A stretch of DNA of 64,000 nucleotides from CAWDDA01 sp963813345 (GTDB lineage: Bacteria; Acidobacteriota; Blastocatellia; RBC074). A program made the translations under genes and the position numbers. Below, in pieces: positions 52,102 through 64,000 of the stretch. Numbering within the stretch: the first letter of the stretch is position 1; each line of letters begins with the position of its first letter. Below the pieces are notes generated by a model. That model did no database searches and was not told the DNA's origin. It saw only the letters and a list, made by a program, of their open reading frames with translations. The stretch is taken from contig CAWEYR010000003.1 of the NCBI GenBank assembly GCA_963813345.1, positions 1 to 64,000 of the forward strand, read 5' to 3'.

Positions 52102-52185
52102 GTCAGTTGTAAACGCGGTTCCAATACGCGACAATGAGCGCCGCTCCACAACACATTTCAAGAAAACCAGAAAAGAGAGGGACAC

Positions 52186-52974
52186 GTGTCAGAGCCTGCA
52201 AAACTGCTTGTGACGCTCGAAAATGGCGTCAAACACATCACCATCAACCGTCCCGACCGGCGCAATGCCGTTGACAAGGAGACGATTGCACTTCTAACCG
52301 AAACCATCAACGCCTCTGCAAGCGATGACTCACGAGTGCTTGTCCTCACGGGCGCCGGCGACGCCTTTTGTGCCGGTGCGGACCTCCAGAAGCGGGGAGA
52401 GGATGATCTCACCAAAGCCGATGTCACAACGTCGCTGCGCGAAGGCGCAAATCCGCTGATCCTGGCGATGCGAGCCCTGCCGAAACCGATCATTGCTCGG
52501 GTTCATGGTCACGCAGTCGGCATAGGCTGCAACTTTGCGCTTGCGTGCGACATCATCATCGCTTCCGAGAAGGCTTTGTTCAGCCAGATATTTGTCCGGA
52601 TTGGTCTCATGCCAGATGGCGGCGGGACCTTTTTTCTCCCCAGGCTTGTCGGATATCACAAAGCATTCGAGCTGATGGCGACCGGCGACATCGTCGATGC
52701 CCAGACGGCGCTCTCGATCGGCATGATCAACCGCGTAGTTCCCTTTGAGCAGCTCGACGCGACGGTAACGGCACTGGCAGAGCGACTGGCACGCGGACCC
52801 GCGATCGCTGTCGCCAAAGTCAAAGCTGCCGCCAATCAGGCTCTCACGAGTGATCTGGCGACGGCTCTCGATTTTGAAGCAGTGAATCAGGCTGACTGCT
52901 TTCGTTCAGCAGACTTTGCAGAGGGTGTGCGAGCTTTCCTCGAAAAACGAAAAGCGGCATTCCAGGGAAAATGA
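52186..52974 (+). CDS. Enoyl-CoA hydratase/isomerase family protein
   Basis: 262-residue crotonase-fold enzyme. HAVGIGCNFALACDIIIASE provides the oxyanion-hole region; CAGADLQKRG is the CoA/active-site loop; GLMPDGGGTFFLPRLVG has Asp where hydratases have the second catalytic Glu, closer to PaaG/isomerase-type members. Start is GTG 52186 after GAGAGGGAC. Its stop overlaps the ATG of the cytochrome gene by ATGA, so translation of the two is coupled. Confidence 0.9.
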   Translation: MSEPAKLLVTLENGVKHITINRPDRRNAVDKETIALLTETINASASDDSRVLVLTGAGDAFCAGADLQKRGEDDLTKADVTTSLREGANPLILAMRALPKPIIARVHGHAVGIGCNFALACDIIIASEKALFSQIFVRIGLMPDGGGTFFLPRLVGYHKAFELMATGDIVDAQTALSIGMINRVVPFEQLDATVTALAERLARGPAIAVAKVKAAANQALTSDLATALDFEAVNQADCFRSADFAEGVRAFLEKRKAAFQGK

Positions 52975-53717
52975 CAGGGCGTGGATGGATTCTGGAGCGC
53001 TTGCCGAAACTGGCGATCGCCACGGCAACGTTAGGCATCGGACTGTTCCCGACCCTTGGGAATAACCGCGCCGCCATCATCCAGGAGAGTACGTGCGTTG
53101 ACTGTCATAGCCGCGCGGACGGGATTGCAAAAGAAGTTGTTGCTCTGACCAGGTCGTCGAGTCATTCCGCGATCGGATGCCAGGCCTGTCACGCAGGGGA
53201 TGCAACCTCCGATGACGAAGCACGCGCGCATGCCGGCAACTGGGTCGGGAAACCTGATCACGCGGGCGTCCTTAAGATGTGTGGCTCGTGCCACACAGAG
53301 CAACTGGCACAATTCCAGTCGAGCAAGCACGCGGTTGAGAAAAAGAACGTCCCGAGACCGAACTGCACTTCCTGCCACGGCGTGCACACCATAGGCTCAC
53401 CTCCCGAGTCTTTTACTCTTTCGCTTTATTGTGCCGGATGTCATGGGCTTGAGTACCTGCCCGCGCTTCCGCCCGAGTTCCAGTCGATGCTTGCTCTTGT
53501 AGACGATCTACATGACGGATACCGCCAGGCAAAGACGGCCGCGCGCACTTCAGGCGGGGCTTTGTCAGAAGAGACACAAGCATTGCGAAGGTCGCTACGC
53601 GGTCAGGTGGCGTCGATAGTCCATCCAACGGATAGAAAACGCGGACTCGAGCGCATACCCGAAATACTCAAGAAGGGTGAAGAGATGAAATCACTTCTGA
53701 AAGGACAAAAACGATAA
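52971..53717 (+). CDS. Exported pentaheme c-type cytochrome
   Basis: 248 residues with an N-terminal export segment (LAIATATLGIGLFPTLGNNR) and five CxxCH heme sites: CVDCH, CQACH, CGSCH, CTSCH and CAGCH. The spacing and the C-terminal helical tail resemble cytochrome c3/NapC-like carriers but do not match a named enzyme. It is translationally coupled to an enoyl-CoA hydratase gene and followed after 2 bases by an MFS transporter. Electron transfer outside the cytoplasm is inferred; partners are unknown. Confidence 0.9.
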   Translation: MTGRGWILERLPKLAIATATLGIGLFPTLGNNRAAIIQESTCVDCHSRADGIAKEVVALTRSSSHSAIGCQACHAGDATSDDEARAHAGNWVGKPDHAGVLKMCGSCHTEQLAQFQSSKHAVEKKNVPRPNCTSCHGVHTIGSPPESFTLSLYCAGCHGLEYLPALPPEFQSMLALVDDLHDGYRQAKTAARTSGGALSEETQALRRSLRGQVASIVHPTDRKRGLERIPEILKKGEEMKSLLKGQKR

Positions 53718-53719
53718 CG

Positions 53720-55069
53720 ATGACGCAAGGGACGCAAGGCGAGGGCGGCGACAAACGACAGGCGTGGTATGCGTTATGGGTGCTCTTTGGCATCAACATG
53801 ATGAACTTTTTCGACCGGCAGATTCCGGCGGCGGTCACCGAGCCGATCCGCAAGGAGTTTCTGCTCAGCGACACGCAGATTGGACTGCTAGCTACGGCAT
53901 TTACGCTCATATATGCAGCCGCCGGGGTTCCGCTTGGCCGCCTATCGGATCGTGGAACGCGCAAGAAAGTGCTGGCTGTTGGCGTGACGGTCTGGAGCGT
54001 GCTCACCGCTGCCTCGGGGGTTGCCTGGAGCTACTGGTCGTTGTTCGCCGCGCGGCTGGGAGTTGGAATTGGTGAGGCAAGCTGTGCGCCTGCGGGCAAT
54101 TCGCTGATAGGCGATCTGTATCCGGCTCACAAGAGGGCACGCGCCATCTCGATCTTCATGCTTGGACTCCCGATCGGAATATTCCTCAGCAACCTGCTGA
54201 GTGGCCGGTTGGCGGCCGCTTACAATTGGAGAGTTCCGTTCTTTGTGGCATGCGTTCCAGGGCTGATCCTTGCGTTTCTGGCCTTGCGCATTCGTGAACC
54301 ACGGCGTGGCGCTTCCGAGACTTATACGATCACGGATTACCCAGATCGCCCGGGATCACCCTACAAACGTGTTCTCGGAATACGGACGATGTGGTGGATT
54401 ATCCTCTCGGGTGCTCTGCACAATTTCAATGCGTATGCAGTCAACGCCTTTCTCCCCGCCTTTCTTGGGCGCTATCACGGGATGAACCTGAAAGATGCGA
54501 ATACGATCACTGCCTTTGTTCTCGGTGCAGTTGGTGTAGTTGGTCTGCTTGCCGGGGGGCTGGCGGCGGATTGGATCAGCAAGAAGCGAAAGGACGGGAG
54601 GATGCTGCTTTCGGCCGTCTCGCTCGCGATATCGACTCCGTGCATCTACTTCGCTCTTAATCAGCCGAAGGGCTCGATGGTGCCTTTCATCATTCTTATG
54701 GGCATTGGCTGGATGCTGATTTATGTCTACTACGTGACGGTCTATCCTGCGATTCAGGATGTTGTTGAGCCGCGCCTCAGGGCGACTGCCATGGCGCTCT
54801 ACTTCTTTGCAATGTACGTGCTCGGTGGAAGCTTTGGAACGACCATACTTGGAGGCCTGAGTGATTATTTCGCACATCGGGCAATGGATGCTGCCGGTGG
54901 CGGTCAGATCGAGGCGTTCCGTGCAGCCGGATTGCACAGTGCGTTCTACGTCGTGCCGGTAGTTTCGTTGATCCTGGCCGTCGTGCTCTTTGCCGGATCG
55001 CGCACCATTGAGAAAGATATGGCAAAGCTCGTGGCATGGATGCGTCAGGGCGTGAAGAGCGCCGCCTGA
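53720..55069 (+). CDS. MFS transporter, spinster-like
   Basis: 449-residue intact transporter with 12 membrane segments. NMMNFFDRQIPAAVTEPIRK and the motif-A region GRLSDRGTRKKVLAVG, plus GVGIGEASCAPAGNSLIGDL, are typical of the spinster (Spns)/GudP-related branch. The substrate is not known; relatives carry lipids or organic anions. It is the last gene of the run begun at 52186. Confidence 0.88.
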   Translation: MTQGTQGEGGDKRQAWYALWVLFGINMMNFFDRQIPAAVTEPIRKEFLLSDTQIGLLATAFTLIYAAAGVPLGRLSDRGTRKKVLAVGVTVWSVLTAASGVAWSYWSLFAARLGVGIGEASCAPAGNSLIGDLYPAHKRARAISIFMLGLPIGIFLSNLLSGRLAAAYNWRVPFFVACVPGLILAFLALRIREPRRGASETYTITDYPDRPGSPYKRVLGIRTMWWIILSGALHNFNAYAVNAFLPAFLGRYHGMNLKDANTITAFVLGAVGVVGLLAGGLAADWISKKRKDGRMLLSAVSLAISTPCIYFALNQPKGSMVPFIILMGIGWMLIYVYYVTVYPAIQDVVEPRLRATAMALYFFAMYVLGGSFGTTILGGLSDYFAHRAMDAAGGGQIEAFRAAGLHSAFYVVPVVSLILAVVLFAGSRTIEKDMAKLVAWMRQGVKSAA

Positions 55070-55088
55070 AGCCATATCACTGAAGATG

Positions 55089-55170
55089 CTCGCTTCCAAC
55101 CCCAAGCTGAAGCTTGAACTCAAGCTCATTGAGGTTTGAGTTCAAGCTTTAGCTTGTGGTTGGAAGCGAG
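55089..55170. repeat. AGTTCAAGCTT-family inverted repeat, best copy
   Basis: CTCGCTTCCAACCCCAAGCT then GAAGCTTGAACTCAAGCTC pairs with GAGGTTTGAGTTCAAGCTTT and AGCTTGTGGTTGGAAGCGAG over about 38 bases, with a loop of only a few bases. It sits between the MFS gene and the metal-binding protein gene. Confidence 0.87.
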
Positions 55171-55192
55171 CCTCCCGCGCTATACTTAGGCC

Positions 55193-56245
55193 GTGAAGTT
55201 CGTAATTCGATCAGTCGTCCTGGTAGCATTGATTGCAGGCGCCGCATTTGCCCAGGAGCCGACAACCGCCCCGCCTGTCATTCCTGAGGTGGTGGTCTAC
55301 GGCTGCCCGATCCACGCCGAGGTTCAATCCAAGGTTCCTGGAAAATGTCATAAGTGCAACACCATATTGCTGGCGATTAAACCCGGCGGAGAAGAGGGGT
55401 TCTTCACGTGTCCGATGCACGCGGACGTGCAATCGGCCAAGGCCGGCAATTGTCCGAAGTGCAAAATGACGCTCATCAAGGCTGCGCCGCCTGAGACGGG
55501 TGAGTACACAGTTCGCATGGAGACGACTCCGCGAGCAGTCAAGGCCCGGGAGAAAGTAACGCTGCGCTTTTCGATCTTTCACCCCGAAAAGGAAGAACAG
55601 GTGAAGGAGTTCGGAATTCTGCACGACATGCCGTTCCACCTTTTTGTTGTCAGTCAGGACCTCGAACACTTCGATCACATTCATCCAACAAGACAACCTG
55701 ATGGATCGTTTGTCATTGATACTGTATTGCCGCGGCCTGGCTACTATAAGATTTTTTGCGACTACTTTCCGATCGGCGGTTCGCCTCAGGTTACGCAGTT
55801 GAGTCTTGTAACCTCGAACTTTCCGGGCGACCTTATCTCGTCCCTCTCAAAACTCCAGCCAGATGCGTCGCTGACGAAGACACTTGAAGGAACGCGTTTT
55901 GAACTGACGCTTGGTCCGGAGAAACCCTTTGCCGGAAAGGGAGCCGAGCTTCATTACAAGCTGACCGACGAGAAGACCGGCGCACCGGTAAAGGACCTTA
56001 AGCCTTACCTTGGCGCCTGGGGACACACCCTGATACTGAGCGAGGATGGAACGGACTACCTTCATTCTCATCCCACCGAGATGATTCCCGAAGATGTTGA
56101 TCGCAGCAAGGTGACGGGTGGACCGGAAGTTGTTTTCGATACGTTCTTCCCCCATCCGGGAAACTATCGCATCTGGTCGCAATTTCTCCGCGGAGAAAAG
56201 CTGATCACCGTTTCATTCACGGTGAACGTTCCGCGACTTCAATAA
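55193..56245 (+). CDS. Exported protein with two heavy-metal-binding domains
   Basis: 350 residues from a GTG start. Signal peptide (FVIRSVVLVALIAGAAFAQ), then two short Cys-rich modules (YGCPIHAEVQSKVPGKCHKC; FTCPMHADVQSAKAGNCPKC), the heavy-metal-binding module also found in copper-resistance and CusB proteins. The rest is beta-rich with many His in DLEHFDHIHPTRQ and DYLHSHPTEM, able to bind copper or another metal. Likely periplasmic metal binding. The peptidase gene follows after 22 bases. Confidence 0.85.
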   Translation: MKFVIRSVVLVALIAGAAFAQEPTTAPPVIPEVVVYGCPIHAEVQSKVPGKCHKCNTILLAIKPGGEEGFFTCPMHADVQSAKAGNCPKCKMTLIKAAPPETGEYTVRMETTPRAVKAREKVTLRFSIFHPEKEEQVKEFGILHDMPFHLFVVSQDLEHFDHIHPTRQPDGSFVIDTVLPRPGYYKIFCDYFPIGGSPQVTQLSLVTSNFPGDLISSLSKLQPDASLTKTLEGTRFELTLGPEKPFAGKGAELHYKLTDEKTGAPVKDLKPYLGAWGHTLILSEDGTDYLHSHPTEMIPEDVDRSKVTGGPEVVFDTFFPHPGNYRIWSQFLRGEKLITVSFTVNVPRLQ

Positions 56246-56267
56246 CCTTCTATCAGCGGAAGAACTC

Positions 56268-58467
<2,200 letters not shown>

Positions 58468-58470
58468 GAA

Positions 58471-58559
58471 GGTACGTTGTACCGCCGTTTAGGCGGAATC
58501 GTGACATTCGAGACTATCGAGACTGTCACGATTCCGCCTAAAAGGCGGTACAACGTACC
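58471..58559. repeat. GTACGTTGTACC inverted-repeat element, copy 3
   Basis: Arms begin GGTACGTTGTACCGCCGTTT and end AAAGGCGGTACAACGTACC, pairing over about 40 bases around a small loop. It lies between the peptidase stop and the ABC ATPase gene, both on the plus strand, so here it is not at a convergent end. Confidence 0.92.
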
Positions 58560-58569
58560 TGAGATAAAC

Positions 58570-59253
58570 ATGATCGAGCTCGTCAATGTTTCCCGGGATT
58601 TTGGAGATGCGAAGGTTGTTCACGCGCTGCGTGACGTGACCCTGACGATCGACCGGGGAGAGCGTGTGGCCGTTATGGGACCTTCGGGTTCGGGGAAATC
58701 GACGCTGCTCAACCTGATCTGTGGACTCGACGAGCCTACCAATGGAAGTGTTCTGATTGACGGAATAGACCTGACCCGCCTGAGTGATGATGACCGGACA
58801 AGACTTCGTCGCGAGAAGGTTGGAATGATATTTCAGACGTTCAATCTTCTTCCGACGCTCACGGCACTCGAAAACGTCGCCCTGCCACTGCGGCTCAAAG
58901 GGGATACCAAATCAGATGCGGAAGAGCGGGCAGCTACAATGCTCGATCGTGTCGGGCTCCGAGGCCGGTCGTCGCATCGCCCGGATGAGATGTCAGGAGG
59001 CGAGCGTCAACGCGTGGCGATCGCACGTGCACTGATATTCGCGCCTCCGATCCTGCTTGCAGACGAACCGACGGGAAACCTTGACTCGAATACGGGTGAG
59101 GAGATTCTGACACTTCTCGATGATCTCCACGCGGAATTCAACACAACAGTTGTGCTTGTCACTCACAATCAGGACGCAGCTGCTCACTGCGATCGCATTC
59201 TTCGGCTGAAGGACGGACAGATAGCGATACGGGAACGAGTGGAGGTCGCCTGA
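58570..59253 (+). CDS. ABC transporter ATP-binding protein, LolD/MacB type
   Basis: 227-residue ATPase. Walker A GPSGSGKST (37-45), Q-loop IFQTFNLLP, signature MSGGERQ (141-147), Walker B ILLADEP (161-167) and switch His199 (VTHN). This is the LolD/MacB/FtsE class that works with FtsX-type permeases. I chose ATG 58570; the longer frame starts inside the inverted repeat. The permease gene begins immediately after its stop. Confidence 0.93.
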   Translation: MIELVNVSRDFGDAKVVHALRDVTLTIDRGERVAVMGPSGSGKSTLLNLICGLDEPTNGSVLIDGIDLTRLSDDDRTRLRREKVGMIFQTFNLLPTLTALENVALPLRLKGDTKSDAEERAATMLDRVGLRGRSSHRPDEMSGGERQRVAIARALIFAPPILLADEPTGNLDSNTGEEILTLLDDLHAEFNTTVVLVTHNQDAAAHCDRILRLKDGQIAIRERVEVA

Positions 59254-61821
59254 GTGTTCTCCGCACTCGCTTCAGTCACCTGGAGACAGTGGCGGCAGCA
59301 CCGTCTGAGAACTCTTCTTACGATCGCGGGCATTGCCATTGGAGTAGCTGCCTTCTTTGCCGTAAGAACCGCTAATCGAACTCTTCTCAGTTCACTCTCG
59401 CTCACAATCGAAAAACTGGCAGGGAAGGCAACACTGCAGGTAGTTGCTGGCGAGGCCGGCTTTCCGGAAGAGGTCTGGGAGATTGTCAGGTCAACTCCCG
59501 GCGTCAAGATTGCCGCACCAGTAATCGAGGTGATCGCAACAACCGCTTTTGCCGATGAGTCCAACCTGATGATCGTCGGGGAAGACACGCTCGGTGAGCA
59601 GGGACTACGCGAGTTTCAATTTGATGAGACTTCGATCGAGCTCAATGACCCGCTCGTCTATCTGGCTCAGCCAAACTCGATCATCGTGTCCCGCACATTT
59701 GCAAACAGGTATGGACTTAAGGAAGGCGACAAGCTGCCGCTCTTCACATCCCAGGGGCGTAAGGAATTCATTGTTCGCGGTGTCTTCCAGCCAACAGGCA
59801 TTGGAGAAGTGTTTGGTGGTCAGATTGCAGCGATGGATGTTTTCTCGATGCAGCACGTGTTCAATCGAGGACGAAACTTTGACCGCATAGACATAATGAA
59901 TGCGCCCGGCGTGGAGGTCGATGACCTGAAGGAACGGTTGAGTGTTCAGCTCAAAGATTTCAGTGCCATAGAGGTGACGCGGCCTGCGGCAAGAGGGAAG
60001 GGGATCGAGAATGCTGTTTCGGCGATGAGTCTCGGGATGACGATCGCGAGCTTTATCGCGCTTCTTGTCGGGCTTTTTATCATATTCAATACGTTCAGCA
60101 TTTCAGTCAGTCAACGCTGGAAAGAGATTGGAGTGCTGCGCGCCATTGGTGCTGAGCGCCGGAACGTCCAGAGAATGTTTTTGGGCGAGGCGGTGATCAT
60201 GGGTTTGATCGGATCGGTTGCCGGGATTGTGCTTGGGTTCTACGCGGCCCGTGGTGCTGCGGCAGTGATGGGCGAGATAGCGGCATCGATCTACGGATAC
60301 GTTTCAACTCCGGACCCTCCTGAGTTCCATTGGAACTATGCGTTAGCGGCGCTGGCGCTCGGAGTTATTGCGTCGGTAGTTGCTGCCTGGCTTCCGGCGC
60401 GCGCTGCGTCGCGCCTCAATCCCGTACTTGCGCTTCACAACATCGAGACGCGGCAGCGCGAGGCTGTGCTTGGGCGTCCGCGTCTTGTCTTTGGCGTGCT
60501 TCTTGTCGTTGCTGCGCTCTTGCTGATCCGGTTTGCGCCTGTCAGGGTCGGGCTGATGTTTCAGTTCGTCTATCTGGCGATGATCCTCCTCGGTCTCGTC
60601 GTTCTCCTTCCCAAGCTTGCCGAGTTGATCGCGCGGGCGCTCCGTCCGTTAGCCGATCGACTGTTCGGAACTGAAGGAGTGCTCGCAGTGGATGCCATGA
60701 TCGGGGCGCCGCGCCGCACATCGGCGACTGTGGCGGCGCTTATGATCGGTCTCTCGTTCGTCTTCTCGACGGCGGCATACGTGCAGAGTTACCAGCGGAC
60801 AGTCGTAACGTGGATGGATCGGATGCTCAACTCAGATATCTTCATTACGACCTCTGAAATGGCGCGCAGCCGAACGTATCACTTCAGCGAGGAGGTGAGC
60901 GCAAAGGTTGCGGCGCTTCCAGGAGTGAAGAGGATCGAGAATGTCAGGTTTACTTTTGTGCCGTACGCCGGCGACAGCATTGCCATCATCGCGCTCGAAA
61001 TGGATGGCTGGTTTGCGAGGGTGCGCGATGTCATCGAAGGCGCCCGTGAGGACGAGGCGCGTGACGCCGTGGTTTCCGGTCAGGGGTTTATCGTTGCACG
61101 AAACTTTGTCGCGCGATTTGGAGCACGGGTCGGCGATCGAATCAGAATCGATACTCCGACCGGCGTGCTCGAGCGACCAATCGCCGGAGTGATCGAAGAT
61201 TACACGTCTGAAAAGAGCACGCTCTTTATGGACAGGGGGCTCTACAAGCAGTACTGGCGCGACAGCGCCGTGGACATAGTGGACGTAAATCTCAATCCGG
61301 GTGTCAATCCTGATGCATTCAAGGCCGGGCTCCAGGCGCCCTTCGCGGAGAACATCGCGCGTTCATCTATACTAATCAGGAGTACAAGCGGTGGGTGATC
61401 AATCTGATTGAGGGATTCTTTGTACTCAATTATATGCAGATGGGAATCGCGGTCATTGTTGCAGCCCTTGGCATCGTGAATACCTTGATCATTTCAGTAT
61501 CTGAACGAAAGCGTGAGCTGGGAGTGCTCCGCGCACTCGGCGGATTGAAACGACAGATAAGAAAGATGGTATTGCTTGAAGCTGATCGCGATCGCGTTCA
61601 TAGGGATTGCAGTGGGCGCGCTGGCCGGGGCACTCAACACATATTTTCTTGTGCGTACTGCGGCGACGATGATCGGCGGCTATACGATACCGTTCTATTT
61701 TCCGCTGTGGCTCGTGCTGGTAACACTTCCGATTGTGACGGTGATAGCTTTGATGGCGGCATGGTGGCCCGCGAGGCGCGCAGTCAATCTGGGTGTCATC
61801 GAAGCAATCGGGTATGAATAA
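59254..61821 (+). pseudogene. FtsX-type ABC transporter permease, large, two frame breaks near the end
   Basis: About 856 residues. N-terminal membrane segment (TLLTIAGIAIGVAAFFAV), periplasmic domain, three membrane segments with WKEIGVLRAIGAERRNVQRM, a second similar half, and a last set of segments (GIVNTLIISVSERKRELGVL; MAAWWPARRAVNLGVIEAIG). The double FtsX layout matches lipoprotein or acidobacterial export permeases. Frames change near 61385 and 61575. The GTG start follows the ATPase stop directly, so the pair is one transporter. The breaks fall in the last fifth and may be sequence errors. Confidence 0.84.
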
Positions 61822-61835
61822 GAGCGGATCGATGC

Positions 61836-64000
61836 ATGCCCGCACCCCGATCTGACAGACTGGACTTTCCTCCCTTCCACCTCCTTCCGGATGTCGACCT
61901 CCTCTATCGCGGCGAAGAAATAGTCACTCTGCAACCGCGTGCAGTGCAGTTGCTTCGCTATCTTGTGGAGAATCATCAGCGTCCTGTGTCGAAAGCCGAG
62001 CTTCTGGCGAAGGTTTGGTCCAACGTGTTTACGGGCGATGCGGTGCTCAAGCAGGCGATGGCGCAAGTGCGGCGTGCGCTTGGAGATGATTCCCATAATG
62101 CTCGCTATATCGAGACATTTCATTCGCGCGGCTATCAGTTCATTGGACGCGTCAAGCGATCTGAAAAAGAGACGACTCGGTCGGACGCCGCGATAACACT
62201 TCCAGACCCGGACTACGATCAATTGATTGGTCGAGAACTGGAGTTTGAAGCGCTCTGCGCCGAGTACCGGCGAACGCTCGGAGGGCACAGGCAGCCGTTG
62301 CTGATTACCGGAGAAGCGGGTGCCGGGAAGACGCAACTTGCTCGCCGATTTGAGAAATGGGCGCAGGATCAGGGAGCACTCTGTCTTTATGCAAGGTTTT
62401 TTGACTATGGCGCGAGCCAGCTTGCGCCATACGAGGTTTTTCTGGGATTGCTGCGAACCGGTCTCGGGTGTGCAGACCTGAAGGCGGCAGTTCGCGAACG
62501 CCTTGGAGTCGATCTTCCGGAAGAGTTATTCGCTGCGCCTGACGTCTCACTGTCAGGCCGTGTGAGAGCTCTTTCAGGCGATCACTTGCGCATGATCGCA
62601 CCGATCGCAAGAAGCTTTGACACACTGAGCCTCGAACGTCCGATCGTATTGATTCTTGACGATCTGCAATGGGCAGACGAGGCGAGCAGAGATTGCATTG
62701 GACACATGATGCGTACGGATTCGGGTAATCCGTTGATGATACTCGGACTGATGCGCCTGGCTGAGACCAGCGAAACAGCCGATAGCTTTTCGGGCTGGTT
62801 ACGGACACAGGCAGGCTATCGCAGCTTTTCGGACCTCGCGCTCAGGCCGCTCGGCGAAACTGATTGTGCCCAAGCGATCGAAGCGATCTTCGGCGGCCCT
62901 GCAAGCGCTCCGGAAGTGCCGGCAGACGATCTGCGAATGCTTTTCAACATTACAGGAGGGAATCCCTACTTTCTTACAGAAATGCTTCGGCTGCTTCAGA
63001 CCGACGGTGCGATTGATCGACGCGACGAACCCGGCAGTCGCTGGGAATGGCTTGGCATCCGTGATCTTCAACTCCCTGCCACGCTCGTACTGATGTCGCA
63101 AACAAAGCTCGACCGGCTCTCGCCACAAACCCGGGAGGTTCTGGAAAACGCTGCCGTCATCGGAGATGAGTTCAGAATAGAGACTATTTCGTTGACGGCG
63201 GAACGCCATGAGGCCGAGATCACCCAGGCTATCGAGGAGGGCTTACGAAGCGGGGTTCTTTCCGAACACGGTCTTTCGAGCGGAGAGGACTGTCGCTTTT
63301 ACCATAATGTTCTCAGACGCGTTCTTTACGAGAGCCTTTCGGTACGAAAGCGAAGGCGGCTGCACGCTCAGACAGCACGTGCACTCGAGTCCGTTTATGC
63401 GTCTGAACCAGATCGCGTGGCAGCCGCGATCAGCGCGCAGCACGAGGCTGCCGGGAGATGCGAGACGAACCTTCGAGTGGAGTATGCGCGCGTGGAGGGC
63501 GGCGCGCAGCCGTTGGCAGTGGCGCGAGGCAGCAACCGTTATCGAGAGAGCCTGGCGCGCTGTGCAGGCCATGATCGAGGCAAGCGCTGAAGTCATTTCT
63601 CCTGAACAGCGAACGGAATGTCTTATCGGTCTGGGCGAAACGTATCGCGCGATTGGAAGAATGAAAGAGTCCGAGGCAGCGTTGGATGCGGCCCTCGCGC
63701 TCGCAAAACCGATCGGCGATCAGGCAAAGGTAGCCGACGCGCTTTTGAGCCTCAGCCAGACGCGTTTTGGTCGTGCTCATTATCGTGACACGATTGCTCC
63801 GGCAGAAAGAGCACTCGAGATTTACGGCGAAATCGGTGATTCGGAAAGTGTAAGGCTCGCACTGCTGCATTTGAGCAATGCACGTGTAGCGATGGGTGAT
63901 TACACGCAGGCTGCGACCCTGCTCGAACTGATGCTGAAGGTTGCCGAGCCAAACAGCCTGGCAGCGAATATCGCGTATGGCATCCTTGGCTGGGCGCGAG
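61836..64000 (+). CDS. Winged-helix/AAA-ATPase/TPR regulator, partial (runs off the window; one frameshift)
   Basis: At least 720 residues. N-terminal OmpR/CadC-type winged helix (about 10-105: VTLQPRAVQLLRYLVENHQR; SKAELLAKVWSNVFTGDAVL; ARYIETFHSRGYQFIG), then a STAND-like ATPase domain with Walker A GEAGAGKTQ and Walker B VLILDDLQWAD, then TPR units (CLIGLGETYRAIGRMKESEA; ALLHLSNARVAMGDYTQAAT). Such proteins are one-component regulators triggered by a bound signal. A shift near 63490 joins LRVEYAR to SRWQWREAATVIERAWRA. It follows the ABC transporter by 14 bases and may control it. The C-terminus is outside the window. Confidence 0.85.

Noticed and set aside
58477..58569. N-terminal extension of the ABC ATPase
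   Set aside because: The extension is translated from the inverted repeat; the ATG at 58570 begins the conserved sequence.

Overview
The window looks like a chromosomal segment of an Acidobacteriota bacterium, most likely near class Blastocatellia; this is inferred from gene content, not from a marker gene. The signs are four very large Oar-type TonB-dependent receptors with N-terminal carboxypeptidase-regulatory-like domains, a UnbV/ASPIC protein beside a redoxin/copper-monooxygenase/TPR protein, MacB/FtsX permeases without an adjacent ATPase, and winged-helix regulators of a type common in that phylum. I see no rRNA, tRNA, CRISPR array, phage or insertion sequence.

Layout. 0.2-8.1 kb: two Oar-type receptors. 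8.2-16 kb: class A PBP, NYN-domain nuclease, single-domain response regulator, methyltransferase, FHA protein, rdgB, a rhodanese lipoprotein with an in-frame TGA, bcp and a Rho-N-like small protein. 16-19.3 kb (minus): SH3-domain protein, TPR protein, prepilin peptidase. 19.4-24.7 kb: UnbV protein, redoxin/monooxygenase/TPR protein and another TPR protein, all with shifted frames. 25-30.2 kb: a receptor divergent from a winged-helix regulator. 30.3-33.7 kb: glycosyltransferase and O-antigen ligase-like/TPR protein. 33.9-36.5 kb: DnaC-like ATPase, then a compact four-gene run (membrane protein, winged-helix regulator, 47-residue membrane peptide, YjbQ). 36.7-39.3 kb: two FtsX/MacB permeases. 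39.4-43.9 kb: AmrB/MEMO protein and the fourth receptor. 44.2-47.5 kb: exported protein and a ferric-reductase/Rieske operon. 47.6-51.4 kb (minus): ThrE-type exporter, MFS transporter, small exported protein, M28 peptidase. 51.4-58.5 kb: DinB protein, enoyl-CoA hydratase/pentaheme cytochrome/MFS operon, metal-binding protein, DPP4-type peptidase. 58.6-64 kb: ABC ATPase plus permease and a winged-helix/AAA/TPR regulator that runs off the end.

Two features stand out. First, many gene junctions carry long, nearly perfect inverted repeats of several families, built from short repeated words (GTGCTGA, GGGGATC, CACGGAA, CGCAGAGAA and others), often nested inside one another; one family (arm GGTACGTTGTACC...) occurs three times intact and once as a relic. 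Second, the rhodanese lipoprotein gene at 14523-15026 stays in frame through a TGA at a Cys-like position (C-x-U), followed 22 nt later by a SECIS-like hairpin loop, so it is a candidate selenoprotein.

About 20 of some 50 genes need one or more single-base frame corrections to read as full-length family members. Homologous protein sequence continues smoothly across each break, which fits base-level assembly errors better than mass gene decay. I give the corrected full spans; genes needing several corrections are typed as pseudogene, those needing one as CDS.
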